Notes: generated by a model from the letters alone, not told the origin. A DNA stretch of 64,000 nucleotides from Desulfovibrio sp. (GCA_031287575.1 JAITSV010000062.1:1-64000); one strand, 5' to 3'. Positions 16,225-26,730 are shown, counted from the first letter of the stretch. Translations and numbers: made by a program.

Positions 16225-18111
16225 ATGAGACTGGCCGAACGACTGATGCGCACCACGCGGCGGCAACCAGCCCCTGCGCTGACCCCGGAATCGGTGTTCC
16301 CGGCCCCGGCGTGCGCGGATGCCGATGCCGACGCCTACGGGCATCTCCAGCATGAACTGGACAGCCTGAAGCACGGCCCGGAGTCCGCACCGTCACGGCC
16401 AGTGCCCCGCCTGGGCGCTTCCGGCCTCAACGCCCGCAGCCATCTTTCCGGCAACGGCACAGTAGCGCTCGCCCAGCACGGCGTGGCCGACGAGCATGAC
16501 GTGGCCGCATCTTCCGCCTCGACCTCCTTTCCGGGCAGGGCAGGCGACGCAGACGAGACCGACAATGCGCCCATCCCGCGCGTGCAGGTCAACGACGCCA
16601 CCCTGTTCCGCGCCCCGCGCCCCGAATCCACGCTAGTGTCCGTACCCGTGGCGACCACCTCGCCGCGCGCCGACGCCCCGGAAGCACAGGCCCCAAACGC
16701 ACAACCCGCCGACGCCCAGTCTGGCCAGGCTACCCAAACAGCCCAACCCGGAAAATCCCGCGCCCAGTCACGCCCCACCGCCCGCCCCGCTGGCGCGGAA
16801 CAGGTCTGCGACGTGACCACCCTGACCCTGCACGGCGACCACTACTACGAAATCCGCGCCCGCTTGCAGGACCGCCTGCTGGAGATGATGGATCTCGCCG
16901 CCGCCGAATCGCTGCCGCCCGACAGGCTGGCCGCCGAAATTTCGCGTCTGGTGGAAAAGCTGCTGCGCGAGGAGTTCCGTCAGGCGCCCCTCAATGCGCA
17001 GGAGCAGCGCCAACTGGTCGAGGACATCCGCGACGAGGTCATGGGCCTTGGCCCGCTGGAACCGCTGCTGCGCGACCCCACGGTCAACGACATCCTCGTG
17101 AACAACTACCGCATGGTCTACGTGGAGCGGCGCGGCAAGCTGATCCGGGTCAACACCCGCTTTCTGGACGACGACCACCTGCGCAAGATCATCGACCGCA
17201 TCGTGGCCCGCATCGGCCGCCGCGTGGACGAGGCCTCGCCCATGGTGGACGCCCGCCTGGCCGACGGTTCGCGCGTCAACGCCATCATCCCGCCGCTGGC
17301 CCTGGACGGCCCCAGCCTGTCCATCCGCCGCTTTTCCAAGGACCCGCTGGAACTGGAAGACCTGATCCGCTTCGGCGCGCTGACCCCGGAAATGGGCGAG
17401 GTGCTGCGCGGCATCGTCAAGGCGCGGCTGAACATCATCGTTTCCGGCGGCACCGGCTCGGGCAAGACCACCATGCTCAACTGCCTGTCGCGCTTCGTGC
17501 CGCACGACGAGCGCATCGTGACCATCGAGGACGCGGCGGAACTGCAACTGAAGCAGGACCACGTGGTGCGGCTGGAAACCCGGCCCGCCAACATCGAAGG
17601 CCACGGCCAGGTCACCGCGCGCGACCTGGTCAAGAACTGCCTGCGCATGCGGCCCGACCGCATCATCGTGGGCGAAGTGCGCAGCGGCGAGGTGCTGGAC
17701 ATGCTGCAAGCCATGAACACCGGCCACGACGGCTCGCTGACCACCATCCACGCCAACACCCCGCGCGACTGCCTGATGCGCCTGGAAACCATGGTGGCCA
17801 TGGCCGGGCTGAACATCGGCACCCTGTCGCTGAAGCGGTACATCTCGTCCGCCGTGGACGTGATCATCCAGGTTTCGCGCCTGGCCGACGGCTCACGCAA
17901 GATGACCAGCCTTTCGGAACTCACCGGCATGGAAGGCGACGCCATCACCATGCAGGACATCTTCACCTTCGAACAGACCAGCGTGGACGAGAACGGCAAG
18001 GTGCAGGGGCGGTTCCGCTCCGGCGGCATCCGGCCCCGCTTCGCCCCGCGCCTGGCCGCCATGGGCATCGAGCTTGGCGGCGCGCTGTTCGATCCCGGCC
18101 TGTCGCAGTGA
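16225..18111 (+). CDS. tadA: Tad secretion ATPase TadA/CpaF
   Basis: A 628-residue type II/IV secretion ATPase that drives Flp pilus assembly. The C-terminal ~430 residues hold the family core: the N-terminal domain from [11 protein letters not shown], Walker [14 protein letters not shown]-type (GGTGSGKTT), the Asp box TIEDAAEL, Walker [15 protein letters not shown] and the His box [13 protein letters not shown]. The first ~190 residues are a Pro/Ala-rich, probably disordered extension, longer than in most TadA proteins. AAGGGGA precedes the ATG two bases after the tadZ stop. The frame is open upstream, but that overlaps tadZ in another frame and is a shadow. Confidence 0.94.
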   Translation: MRLAERLMRTTRRQPAPALTPESVFPAPACADADADAYGHLQHELDSLKHGPESAPSRPVPRLGASGLNARSHLSGNGTVALAQHGVADEHDVAASSASTSFPGRAGDADETDNAPIPRVQVNDATLFRAPRPESTLVSVPVATTSPRADAPEAQAPNAQPADAQSGQATQTAQPGKSRAQSRPTARPAGAEQVCDVTTLTLHGDHYYEIRARLQDRLLEMMDLAAAESLPPDRLAAEISRLVEKLLREEFRQAPLNAQEQRQLVEDIRDEVMGLGPLEPLLRDPTVNDILVNNYRMVYVERRGKLIRVNTRFLDDDHLRKIIDRIVARIGRRVDEASPMVDARLADGSRVNAIIPPLALDGPSLSIRRFSKDPLELEDLIRFGALTPEMGEVLRGIVKARLNIIVSGGTGSGKTTMLNCLSRFVPHDERIVTIEDAAELQLKQDHVVRLETRPANIEGHGQVTARDLVKNCLRMRPDRIIVGEVRSGEVLDMLQAMNTGHDGSLTTIHANTPRDCLMRLETMVAMAGLNIGTLSLKRYISSAVDVIIQVSRLADGSRKMTSLSELTGMEGDAITMQDIFTFEQTSVDENGKVQGRFRSGGIRPRFAPRLAAMGIELGGALFDPGLSQ

Positions 18112-18143
18112 GCGCGGCAGCCTGAACGCAAAGGGGTTTCGCC

Positions 18144-19109
18144 ATGATGCTCGTCATCGCCGTACTCTCGGTCCTCGCCATGTTCGTGCTGGTCATGGGC
18201 GTGCTGGACCTTGCTTACGGCCGCCGCCGCGCCATGGCGCAGCGCGTGGGTCAGCGCATGGAAAACCTGCTGCGGGCACGCACCGAACAGGACCGGGTGG
18301 ACCTGGAACGCCGCCGCGCCCTGTCCGACGTGGACTGGCTGCACCGGATGCTGGCTGCCCAGTCGTGGACCAAAAAAATGGACCTCGCGCTGGAACAGGC
18401 GCAGGTGCGGGCCACCCTGGGCGTGCTGCTGCTGGCTTCCGTGCTGGGCGCAGCCTCGTGCTTTCTGGTCATGCACCTGCTGGTGGACAACCTGTTCCTG
18501 CTGATGGTGCCGCCGCTGGCGCTGGGCTACACGCCCTTCTTGTGGGTGCAGCGCAAGCGCAACGCCCGCATGGGCCGCTTCCAGCGCCAACTGCCCGACG
18601 CGCTGGACCTCATCGCACGCGCGCTGAAGGCGGGGCACGCCTTCAACCAGGGCATGCGCATGGTGGCCGACGAGTTTGCCGACCCCATCGGCCCGGAATT
18701 CCAGAAGACCCTGGACGAGATCAACTTCGGCATCCCGGCGGATGCGGCCCTGTACAACCTGACCCGCCGCGTGGACTGCCCGGACCTAAAATTCTTCGTG
18801 GTGTCGGTGAACATCCAGCGTGAAACCGGCGGCAACCTGGCGGAAATCGTCACCAACATCGCCCGGCTGATCCGCGAGCGGTTCAAGCTGGCGGGGCGGG
18901 TGCGCGTGCTCTCGGCGGAAGGTCGCCTGACCGCATGGATCCTGTTCGTGCTGCCCTTCGGCATCGGGTTCATCATCAACCTGCTGAACCCCGACTTCAT
19001 GAGCGCCCTGTACGCCACGCCCGAAGGCAACATGCTGCTCACCGCCTCACTGTTCCAGATGGCCATCGGCGGCATTGCGCTGAAGCGCATGACCACCATC
19101 CGGGTATAG
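18144..19109 (+). CDS. tadB: Tad inner-membrane platform protein TadB
   Basis: A 321-residue GspF-family membrane protein. An N-terminal helix ([19 protein letters not shown]) is followed by two helices near residues 92-130, the T2SF domain ([23 protein letters not shown] ... [14 protein letters not shown]), and two helices at the C-terminus. With TadC it forms the platform on which TadA acts. It lies directly downstream of tadA and 12 bases upstream of tadC. Confidence 0.93.
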   Translation: MMLVIAVLSVLAMFVLVMGVLDLAYGRRRAMAQRVGQRMENLLRARTEQDRVDLERRRALSDVDWLHRMLAAQSWTKKMDLALEQAQVRATLGVLLLASVLGAASCFLVMHLLVDNLFLLMVPPLALGYTPFLWVQRKRNARMGRFQRQLPDALDLIARALKAGHAFNQGMRMVADEFADPIGPEFQKTLDEINFGIPADAALYNLTRRVDCPDLKFFVVSVNIQRETGGNLAEIVTNIARLIRERFKLAGRVRVLSAEGRLTAWILFVLPFGIGFIINLLNPDFMSALYATPEGNMLLTASLFQMAIGGIALKRMTTIRV

Positions 19110-19121
19110 GGGGATACCGCC

Positions 19122-20102
19122 ATGACGTTCGACGAATCCATGATCCCCTTCCTGGCCGCCCTGCTGGCCTCCGGCGCGGTACTGCTGGTGGCGCAGGCCC
19201 TGCGCGGCATGTTCGGCAACCGCCAGCGGGTGCAGCGCATGCATGGCCGCCTCACCCGGCACGCGGCTGGTGTTCGTGCCGTGGCCGCAGCCGCACCGGC
19301 CTTGCCGGAATCTCCCCTTTCTGCCCTGAAGGCCGCGCTGAACGCCATGGCCGAACGGGTGGGGCAAAAGGTGGTCAAGGACGACGGTGAAGAAGTGAAC
19401 GAGGCGGGTCTTGCGCTGGTGCGCGCAGGCTACCGCAACCGCCGCGCCCCGCTGGCGTTCTGGGGCGTCAAGGCCGGGCTGACCCTGTGCGGCCTGGTGC
19501 TGGGGCTGATTGTCCGCCTGTTGGCGGGCAACGATATTCCCCTGGGCATGGTGGCGCTGCTGTTCATCTGCCCGGCGGTGGTGGGCCTGTACGCGCCCAA
19601 CGTGTGGCTGTCGCGGCGCATCAAGGCACGCAGGCTGGACATCATCAACTCGCTGCCCGACGCGCTGGACCTGCTGGTAGTCTGCGTAGAGGCGGGCATG
19701 GGCCTCGATCAGGCGTTCTCCCGAGTGGCCCGCGAAATGGCAGCTACCAACCCGGTACTGGCCGACGAACTGAACCTGGTCATCCTGGAACTGCGCGCGG
19801 GCAAGTCACGCGCGGAGGCCCTGAAGAACCTGGCCGCGCGCGTGGCGCTGGAAGACGTGAACAGCCTGGTCACGCTCATCGTGCAGGCGGATGCCTTTGG
19901 TACCAGTATTTCCAGCACGTTGCGTGTCTATTCCGACACCATGCGCACCACGCGCTTTCAGCGGGCCGAGGAAATTGCCGCCAAGATGCCGGTAAAGCTG
20001 CTGTTTCCGCTGGTGTTCTGCATTCTTCCGGCCCTGTTCGTGACCATCATGGGGCCCGCGTTCATCACGCTGATGCGCGTCTTTGCCCAAATAGGACAAT
20101 GA
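19122..20102 (+). CDS. tadC: Tad inner-membrane platform protein TadC
   Basis: A 326-residue GspF-family membrane protein, the partner of TadB. It has a helix at residues 5-25, two central helices (LTLCGLVLGLIVRLLAG, VALLFICPAVVGLYAP), the T2SF domain (INSLPDALDLLVVCVEAGMGLDQAFSRVA), and C-terminal helices (KLLFPLVFCILPALFVTIM). Tad loci typically have exactly this tandem pair. Intact and of normal length. Confidence 0.93.
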   Translation: MTFDESMIPFLAALLASGAVLLVAQALRGMFGNRQRVQRMHGRLTRHAAGVRAVAAAAPALPESPLSALKAALNAMAERVGQKVVKDDGEEVNEAGLALVRAGYRNRRAPLAFWGVKAGLTLCGLVLGLIVRLLAGNDIPLGMVALLFICPAVVGLYAPNVWLSRRIKARRLDIINSLPDALDLLVVCVEAGMGLDQAFSRVAREMAATNPVLADELNLVILELRAGKSRAEALKNLAARVALEDVNSLVTLIVQADAFGTSISSTLRVYSDTMRTTRFQRAEEIAAKMPVKLLFPLVFCILPALFVTIMGPAFITLMRVFAQIGQ

Positions 20103-20184
20103 CCACTGCGAAAGAAATCCCCTGCCAGGGCGGGAAGTACAGGCAGTAATAGCCGCCCAGGTTGCAACCATGAAGGAAAACGCC

Positions 20185-21366
20185 ATGACCGCCCGCACCG
20201 CCACCCGTCCCGCCCTTGTCCTGCTGGCGCTCTGTGCCCTGCTGCTTGCAGGTTGCGGCGCGCAGCAACCCACGCGGGGCTCCAACCTTTCGCTGATGGA
20301 GCGCTACCACAGCGGCAAGGATCTGCTGCACGACGGCGAAGGGGTGAAGCCCACCCCCCAGGGCGATGTCATGAGCGCCCAGGAACACTTGCAGCGCGGC
20401 CTGGCCTTCCTTGCACAGAACCGGCAGGAACTGGCCTTCGAACAGTTCAGCCGGGCCTGCCAGCTTGATCCCAAGCTGGCCGAGGCACGCTACCAGCGCG
20501 GCGCGCTGCTGGTGGCGCGCGGCGTCGCCGCCGAGGCCCGCCCCGATATCGACGCCGCCCTCTCCCTGGCCCCGGACAACGCCCGGGCCTGGGAAACGGC
20601 GGGCATGCTCAGCTTTGCCGAAGGCAACCTGGCCGAGGCCGGGAGCCGCTTCGAGCGGGCGCTGGCGCTGGACCCGCGCCTTGCCGGGGCCGCCAGCCAC
20701 CTGGGCGCCATCCACAACTATCAGGGACAGCCGGACAAGGCCCTGGCCGTGTACCTGCGGGCGCTGGAACAGCTGCCCCGCTCGGGCGAACTGCACAACA
20801 ACGCGGGCATCGCCCAGGCCATGCTGGGCAACGACGCCGCCGCCGTGGACCATTTCCGCGCGGCCATCACCTACGGCGCGCCCGGCAACCGGGTGTGGAA
20901 CAACATGGGCCTGTCGCTGTGCCGCCTGGGCCGCTATGACGAAGCCTTCGAGGCCTTCCGCAACGCCGGGGGCGAGGCCGCCGCGCACAACAACCTGGGC
21001 GTGTACCTTTCGCAACAGGGCGAACATGCCCTGGCCCTGTACCACCTGCAGCGCGCCCTGGAAGTGGAGCCGCGCTACTACGCCCGCGCCGCCGAAAACC
21101 TGAAGCGGGCCCGTCTGGCCGCGCGCATCGCGCAGGGGCAGGGCCCGGCCGCGTCCACCGCCGCGCCGCTGCCCATGGCCGGTCCCTACACCGGGTCCAC
21201 GGGGGCCACCGGAATCACGGGGGCCACGGGGGCCGCAGGCATGGGGGCCGTGCAGGGTGCGCCCGGTATCGCCACCCCGGTGACGCTGCCCCCGGCATCC
21301 ACCCCGCTGAAGGCCCGCGCCACTCCGGCCGCCGTGCGCGAAGGCGAACTGCGCGACGGCAACTAG
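20185..21366 (+). CDS. tadD: TPR lipoprotein TadD
   Basis: A 393-residue outer-membrane lipoprotein: signal with lipobox LLLAGC (Cys about residue 24), then six or more tetratricopeptide repeats from about residue 60 to 300 (for example LAFLAQNRQELAFEQFSRACQLDP, LGAIHNYQGQPDKALAVYLRALE). TadD proteins help the secretin assemble. The C-terminal ~90 residues are Gly/Ala/Thr-rich, with a short collagen-like run (GSTGATGITGATGA). An in-frame ATG 15 bases upstream exists, but the start used here has AAGGA seven bases before it and gives a standard signal. Confidence 0.88.
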   Translation: MTARTATRPALVLLALCALLLAGCGAQQPTRGSNLSLMERYHSGKDLLHDGEGVKPTPQGDVMSAQEHLQRGLAFLAQNRQELAFEQFSRACQLDPKLAEARYQRGALLVARGVAAEARPDIDAALSLAPDNARAWETAGMLSFAEGNLAEAGSRFERALALDPRLAGAASHLGAIHNYQGQPDKALAVYLRALEQLPRSGELHNNAGIAQAMLGNDAAAVDHFRAAITYGAPGNRVWNNMGLSLCRLGRYDEAFEAFRNAGGEAAAHNNLGVYLSQQGEHALALYHLQRALEVEPRYYARAAENLKRARLAARIAQGQGPAASTAAPLPMAGPYTGSTGATGITGATGAAGMGAVQGAPGIATPVTLPPASTPLKARATPAAVREGELRDGN

Positions 21367-21476
21367 CCGCCGCGAAAAATTTCGGGCGCGTCACGCGTCG
21401 CGCCCCGTCCATTGTCCGTTGGGGGCACCGCTGATGGATTTCGCCGGGGGGCGGACCATCGCAAGGAGTGAACATC

Positions 21477-21935
21477 ATGTTCGAAACACGCAACACCATG
21501 CCATCAGCCCCGCCCGGCGCAACGCGCAGGGGGCTGCGCCACCTTCCGCCGTCGCGGAGGCTGGCCCAGCGCGGCCTGGCCGCGCTGGAAGTGGCCCTGA
21601 TGCTACCGGTCATCGCGGCACTGCTCTACGTGCTGGTGGAGGGAGGCAACACCATCCGCGCCTACTCCGCACTGACAGAAGCCAGCCGCGCGGGCGCGCG
21701 CCACGTGGTCATGAACGACGACGTGGCGGGCGTGCAGACCTTTGTCCGCTCGCTGGCCACCACGCTGGATCCCAACGCCCTGACGGCCACCGCCGTCAAG
21801 GACACGGGCAAGCAAATGGTCACGGTAACCGTGCAGTATGCCTACACGTCGGCATTCACGAGCAATCCCTACAACGGAGACCCCCATGACGCGCTCTACA
21901 CGTTTTCCGCAAGCACCAGCATGCCCACGCCGTAA
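21477..21935 (+). CDS. tadE: TadE-like pseudopilin
   Basis: A 152-residue minor pilin. The prepilin site is QRG-LAALEVALMLPVIAALL: Gly, then Glu at +5 and a hydrophobic helix, as in TadE/TadF. The ATG is set by AAGGAG eight bases upstream; a GTG nine bases earlier overlaps that ribosome site and cannot be the start. The mature part has no Cys. Its 3' end overlaps the next gene by 50 bases in another frame. Confidence 0.88.
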   Translation: MFETRNTMPSAPPGATRRGLRHLPPSRRLAQRGLAALEVALMLPVIAALLYVLVEGGNTIRAYSALTEASRAGARHVVMNDDVAGVQTFVRSLATTLDPNALTATAVKDTGKQMVTVTVQYAYTSAFTSNPYNGDPHDALYTFSASTSMPTP

Positions 21936-23220
21936 CGCGGCCCGGCCTGCCGGTTTTCGCGCCCTGCTGCGCGGCCTGTGGCGTGGCACGCGGGGTTCCA
22001 TGGCCATGCTGATGGCCGTGCTGCTGCCCGTGGTGCTGGGCCTTGCCGGCCTTGGCATCGATTCGGGCATGCTCTACCTCGCGCACAACCGCCTGCAAGG
22101 CGCCGTGGACGCGGCGGCCCTGGCGGGCAGCCTGCAACTTCCCTACGATCCGCAACTGGACAAGGGGCTGGTGAAAGGCGCCGTGAACCAGTACATGGCC
22201 GCCAACTACCCCGCCGCCGTGCTGCAGGGCGTCACCCCCGGCACCGAGGAACGCAGCGTCACCGTGAAGGCCGAGGCCACCGTGGACACCATCTTCATGG
22301 GGGCCCTGGGCATCGGCTCCAGCACGGTGCGCGCCCAGGCCACCGCCGGGTACAACAACCTGGAAGTGGTCTTCGTCATCGACAACACCGGCTCCATGAA
22401 GGGCACGGCCATCCAGCAGGCCAACGCGGCCGCCACCCAGCTGGCCGAACTGATCATGCCCGAAGGCATGGAAACCTCGGTCAAGGTGGGGCTGGTGCCC
22501 TTCCGCGGCAAGGTGCACGTGCCCGCCAAGGTGGACGGCCTGGCCGACGGCTGCCGCAACGCCGACGGCACCCTGGCGCCCTCGTGGATACTGGAGGAGT
22601 ACAAGCAGTCCAAGTACCGCACGCCCGCGGGGTCTTCGCTCAACGTGCCCAAGGGCACCTGCGACAGCATTCCCCGCGTGCAGGCCCTGACCGGCGACCG
22701 CGCCACCATCGTCACCGCCATCGCCAAACAGGACGCCCAGGGCGACGCCTCGGGCACCGTCATCTCCGAAGGCATCAAGTGGGGGCGCCACGTGCTCACC
22801 CCCGAGGCCCCGTTCACCCAGGGCTCGTCCAACAAGGACATGCGCAAGGTGATGATCGTGCTGACCGACGGGGACACGGAAGACGCCAAGTGCGGCGGCA
22901 ACTACGCTCTGAACTACACGCCCAACGCCTACTGGACCAACGCCTACTACGGCATGTTCGACATGACCACCCACTGCGAGAACGGCGGCAAGCTGAACGC
23001 GGCCATGCTGAGCGAGGCGCAGATCGCCAAGGACAAGGGCATAGAGATATTCGCCATCCGCTACGGCGATTCCGATGCCACGGACATCAGCCTGATGAAG
23101 ACCATCGCCTCCAGCAAGGCGGGCACCACCGATCACTACTACAACGCGCCCTCTGCCTACGACCTTGAAGAAATCTTCAAGAAGATCGGCAGGCAGCTTG
23201 GCTGGCGGTTGCTGCGCTAG
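21886..23220 (+). CDS. tadG: TadG-like pilus protein with von Willebrand A domain
   Basis: A 444-residue protein. The N-terminal region has an Arg-rich cytoplasmic stretch, then a TadG/Flp-type helix (GSMAMLMAVLLPVVLGLAGLGIDSGM) and ALAGSLQL. The C-terminal ~300 residues are a VWA domain with the metal-site motif VIDNTGSMKG and a second site LTDGDTED. TadG proteins are surface or tip components; the VWA domain suggests adhesion. Six cysteines are present and could form disulfides. The start is set by CGGAGA five bases upstream, inside the end of tadE. Confidence 0.9.
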   Translation: MTRSTRFPQAPACPRRNAARPAGFRALLRGLWRGTRGSMAMLMAVLLPVVLGLAGLGIDSGMLYLAHNRLQGAVDAAALAGSLQLPYDPQLDKGLVKGAVNQYMAANYPAAVLQGVTPGTEERSVTVKAEATVDTIFMGALGIGSSTVRAQATAGYNNLEVVFVIDNTGSMKGTAIQQANAAATQLAELIMPEGMETSVKVGLVPFRGKVHVPAKVDGLADGCRNADGTLAPSWILEEYKQSKYRTPAGSSLNVPKGTCDSIPRVQALTGDRATIVTAIAKQDAQGDASGTVISEGIKWGRHVLTPEAPFTQGSSNKDMRKVMIVLTDGDTEDAKCGGNYALNYTPNAYWTNAYYGMFDMTTHCENGGKLNAAMLSEAQIAKDKGIEIFAIRYGDSDATDISLMKTIASSKAGTTDHYYNAPSAYDLEEIFKKIGRQLGWRLLR

Positions 23221-23238
23221 CGCGGCAGGGAGGACACC

Positions 23239-23727
23239 ATGCGTGCATGCCGCATATCGCCATTCCGTCTGTGGCGCGGCGAAGAGGGGGTCAGTTCGCT
23301 GGAGGTGGCGTTCATGCTGCCGGTGCTGCTGACCATGCTCTTCGGCCTCGTGGAATTCGGCTACAACCTCTTTGCCCGCTCCACCGTGGAAAAGGCGGCG
23401 CAGGTGGGGGCGCGCTTCGCCGTCACCGGCGAAGGCTTCGACACCGGCAACCGGGTGACGCTCATCAAGGACGCGGCCCGTCCGCTCACCCAGGTACTGT
23501 CCGGCTCCACGGGCACGGGCGTGACCATTCTGGTACGCAGCTATCCCAACGGCACCAGTGCCGCCGCCGTGGAAAACAGCGGCGGTGACCCCTGCCAGAC
23601 GGTGGAGGTGCAGGTGGACTACCGCTACGCCCCGCTGACGCCGCTGGTGGGCTCGCTGCTGCCGCCGGAGATCACCGTCACCGGACGCGAGCGCATGGTC
23701 AACGAACCCTGGGCCATCTGCAAATGA
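23239..23727 (+). CDS. TadE/TadF-like pseudopilin
   Basis: A 162-residue minor pilin. The cleavage site GEEG-VSSLEVAFMLPVLLTMLFGLVEFG has Glu at +5 and the TadE-family helix with its conserved FG ending. AGGGAGGA lies just before the ATG. It closes the structural part of the Tad operon and shares no close identity with the first TadE-like protein beyond the N-terminal helix, so the two probably form a heteromeric tip or base complex. Confidence 0.88.
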   Translation: MRACRISPFRLWRGEEGVSSLEVAFMLPVLLTMLFGLVEFGYNLFARSTVEKAAQVGARFAVTGEGFDTGNRVTLIKDAARPLTQVLSGSTGTGVTILVRSYPNGTSAAAVENSGGDPCQTVEVQVDYRYAPLTPLVGSLLPPEITVTGRERMVNEPWAICK

Positions 23728-23940
23728 TCCGCCACCTGCGGCTTTCGCTGCACTGCGTGCCCGAGGCGCACGACGTCGTCGCCGGTTCCGGCTGGCCGGG
23801 AGAGTCCGCATCCGGGCTTTCCGGCCTGCCGGAACCGATCGGGGCGGTATCGCTCGTACCGGAACCGGGCTCACCCAAACCGGCCGCACCTGACCCGGCC
23901 GGCCCGGTGCCCATGCCCACGCACGGCGGGCCACCCCGGT

Positions 23941-23968
23941 TTGCGGGCGTGGCCCGTTCTGCTATCAT
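23941..23968 (+). promoter_or_regulatory. Possible sigma-70 promoter of the hybrid kinase gene
   Basis: TTGCGG, a 16-base spacer, then TATCAT preceded by TG (extended -10). It lies about 235 bases before the preferred start of the kinase gene and supports independent transcription of that gene. The -35 box is weak. Confidence 0.35.
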
Positions 23969-24203
23969 GCGGGGCACGGCGGCCCCCGCCTGCCACTCAG
24001 CCATGTCGGCCGCCAATCCGGTACCCGGTCAGCCGGACATGCCGGGGGCCATGCCGGGCATCCTGGCGCCGGAATGGCCCGCGTCCGAACGCGCTCCTGT
24101 CCGGCGGTCCGCCGCCCTTGCGCTGCTTGCGGAAACCGCGCCCGGCGCCCACCCGCTTGCCCACTGGTCCGCTGCTCACCGGCCCGCTACCCACAAGGAA
24201 GCC

Positions 24204-26654
24204 ATGTCCGCGTCCTCGCCGCCCCCATCCATCACGTCCGGACAAGACGCCACGGCAGAGCGCGCGGCGCGGCTCAGCCTGCTCATAGTCTCCGAGTTCG
24301 AGGAATTCGCGCGCGGGCTGGTGACGCGGCTTGCGGCCTGCGGGCTGGAACCTTCGTACATGCTGGCCGAAACGCCGTCCGAGCTTTCGCGCCTGATCAC
24401 CGAAGAACCGTGGGACATGGTGGTGGCCGAATCCGAGGCCCCCGGCATGACCTGGCAGGAAGTGCTGATGCTGGTGCGCGGGGTGCGCGAGGACGTGCCC
24501 TTCGTGCTGGTAAGCCCCACCCCCGACGAAGGGATGGCCCTGGAGGCCGTGCGCGAAGGCGCAGACGAGGTGCTCTGCGCCGACGACTGGCACCTTGGCC
24601 CCGCCTTCCTGCGTCTGGTGCGCGAGGCGGAACGACGGCGCACCCTTTCCGTGCACTGGCGCGAGATAAACCGCGACGCCCGCCAGTGGCGCGGCATGGT
24701 GGAAGGTACCGTGCTCGGCATCTTTCGCTGCCGCCCCTGGGGCGACCTGATAAGCGCCAACCCCGCCTTTGCCGACATGTTCGGCTACCCCTCGCCCGAC
24801 GCGCTGTTCGAGGCCATCCGGACCGGCGGCGCAGCCGGTGTCGCCCCCGGCGGCCCCCTGCCCGACGGCTGGCTGCCCGGCGGTTTTCTGGACCGGGCCA
24901 CCCTGGACCGCATGCTGAACACCCTGCGTGACGAAGGCGAGGTGCGCGACTTCGAAACCACGGCCCGCCGGGCAGACGGCTCCACCTTCTGGATTTCGGT
25001 GAACGCCCGCGTGCAGCGCGGCACCACCGGAGAAATTTCCGGCATCGAAGGCACGGTGGAAGACATCGACCGCCGCAAGGCCGTGGAAAACATGATCATC
25101 CGCGCCAAGCAGGAATGGGAGAAAACGTTCGACAGCGTGCCCGACATCATCATGATCATGGATGCGGGCCAGCGCGTGCGGCGCAGCAACATGGCCCTGG
25201 GCAGGCTGCTGGGTCTGCACCCCAAGGATCTGGTGGGCCGCCACTGCAACGAGGTGCTCGGGGCGGCCGTCATGCCCGAGGACGTGTCCACGTCCGTCAT
25301 GCCCGAAGACGTGTGCGCGGCCATCATGCCCTGGGGCGAAAGCCGCACCGAGGAACTGTATCTGCCCAGCCTTGGCGGGCACTTTCTGGTCACCCTGTCG
25401 CCCTTCCTTGCCGAGGGCCAGTTCGACGGGGAGCCGGGTCGCGAAGGGGCCGCACCCGGCACGGTGCTGGTGGCCCACGACATCAGCAGTCGCAAGCAGT
25501 TGGAAGCCCGGCTGCGCCAGGCCCAGAAGATGGAGGCCATCGGCACGCTGGCCGGGGGCATTGCCCACGATTTCAACAATATCCTTGGCGTGATGATGGG
25601 CTACACGGAAATGAGCCTGGACCAGACCGAAGACGGCGACGCCCAGCACCGCCGCCTGACCGAAGTGCTGGCCGCCGGACGCCGCGCGCGCGACCTGATC
25701 CGCCAGATACTCACCTTCAGTCGGCAGGAGGAACCATCCCGCCTGCCGCTGCCGCCGCTGGCGCCCATCAAGGAAACGGTGCGCCTGTTGCGCGCCACCC
25801 TGCCCGCCAACGTGGACATCCGCCTGGACCTGGCCGATACCGGCCCGCTGCTGGCCAACCTGAGCCAGTTGCAGCAGGTGATCATGAACCTGTGCGGCAA
25901 CGCTGCCCACGCCATGACGGAACAGGGCGGCGTGCTGCACCTGGCGCTGGATGCGGTGGAACTGGACGAGGACGAGGCCGCCGCCCGTTCTCTGCCCGCC
26001 CCCGGCGGGTACGCCCGGCTGCGCGTGCGCGACACGGGCCACGGCATTCCGGCCGACATCCTGGAAAGCATCTTCGACCCGTTCTTCACCACCAAGAAGC
26101 CGGACGAGGGCACGGGCATGGGTCTTGCGCTGGTGCATGGCATCGTCACCGCCCACGGCGGGGCCGTTGCGGTGCAGTCCACCGTGGGGGTGGGCACGGA
26201 ATTCGAGGTGCTGCTGCCCCTGGCCCCGCAGGCGGGCGAAGAGGCCGCGACGGGGCCGGATTCCGCCCACAGCGGCAGCGGCCTTGCGCTGGTGGTGGAC
26301 GACGAGGCCCCGCTGGCGGCCATCATGGGAGCCATGCTGGAAAAGCTGGGCTACCGCGCGGTGGTGACCGCAAATCCGCTGGACGCGCTGGAGCGCTTCC
26401 GGGCGGATCCGGCAAGCTGGCGGCTGGTGGTCACCGACCAGACCATGCCCGGCATGACCGGCACCGAGCTGACGCGCCAGGTGCGCGCCCTGCGGCCCGA
26501 CCTGCCGGTGGTGCTGTGTTCCGGCTTCAGCGAGGGACTGGGGCACGACGCGGCCATGGAGGCGGGCGTCAGCATGATGCTGGCCAAGCCCCTGCTGCGC
26601 GCCGACCTTGCCGCCGCCCTGTCCGAACTGGGGCTGGAGAACGGGAAGGGGTAG
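24204..26654 (+). CDS. Hybrid sensor histidine kinase at the end of the Tad locus
   Basis: An 816-residue cytoplasmic kinase with no membrane helix. Order: an N-terminal receiver-like domain (about 25-140) whose acceptor Asp is replaced by Glu (VVAESEAPGM), two PAS domains (about 165-290 and 310-420), HisKA with the phospho-accepting His in LAGGIAHDFNNIL, HATPase with NLCGNAAHAM, DTGHGIP and GTGMGLALVHGI, and a C-terminal receiver with intact Asp in VVTDQTMPGMTG. AAGGA precedes this ATG. An earlier in-frame ATG overlaps the previous stop codon (ATGA) and would add 160 Pro-rich residues; coupling makes it possible, but the composition looks non-coding. It is a candidate partner of the sigma-54 regulator that opens this locus. 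Confidence 0.87.
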   Translation: MSASSPPPSITSGQDATAERAARLSLLIVSEFEEFARGLVTRLAACGLEPSYMLAETPSELSRLITEEPWDMVVAESEAPGMTWQEVLMLVRGVREDVPFVLVSPTPDEGMALEAVREGADEVLCADDWHLGPAFLRLVREAERRRTLSVHWREINRDARQWRGMVEGTVLGIFRCRPWGDLISANPAFADMFGYPSPDALFEAIRTGGAAGVAPGGPLPDGWLPGGFLDRATLDRMLNTLRDEGEVRDFETTARRADGSTFWISVNARVQRGTTGEISGIEGTVEDIDRRKAVENMIIRAKQEWEKTFDSVPDIIMIMDAGQRVRRSNMALGRLLGLHPKDLVGRHCNEVLGAAVMPEDVSTSVMPEDVCAAIMPWGESRTEELYLPSLGGHFLVTLSPFLAEGQFDGEPGREGAAPGTVLVAHDISSRKQLEARLRQAQKMEAIGTLAGGIAHDFNNILGVMMGYTEMSLDQTEDGDAQHRRLTEVLAAGRRARDLIRQILTFSRQEEPSRLPLPPLAPIKETVRLLRATLPANVDIRLDLADTGPLLANLSQLQQVIMNLCGNAAHAMTEQGGVLHLALDAVELDEDEAAARSLPAPGGYARLRVRDTGHGIPADILESIFDPFFTTKKPDEGTGMGLALVHGIVTAHGGAVAVQSTVGVGTEFEVLLPLAPQAGEEAATGPDSAHSGSGLALVVDDEAPLAAIMGAMLEKLGYRAVVTANPLDALERFRADPASWRLVVTDQTMPGMTGTELTRQVRALRPDLPVVLCSGFSEGLGHDAAMEAGVSMMLAKPLLRADLAAALSELGLENGKG

Positions 26655-26689
26655 CTTGGCGGCGACTTCACCGCGCGCACGAATACGAA

Positions 26690-26730
26690 ACGGGCCTTGC
26701 CGGAACACCGACAAGGCCCGTGAACATTTT
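26690..26730. terminator. Hairpin between convergent genes
   Basis: ACGGGCCTTG (26690-26699) faces CAAGGCCCGT (26712-26721), a perfect 10-bp stem, then GAACATTTTG on the plus strand. It should end transcripts of the kinase gene; on the minus strand there is no T run beyond TTTCG. Confidence 0.65.

Noticed and set aside
23724-24203. 160-residue N-terminal extension of the hybrid kinase
   Set aside because: An ATGA overlap makes it possible, but the stretch is Pro/Ala-rich with no domain, and the later ATG has a better ribosome site. Kept only as an alternative.
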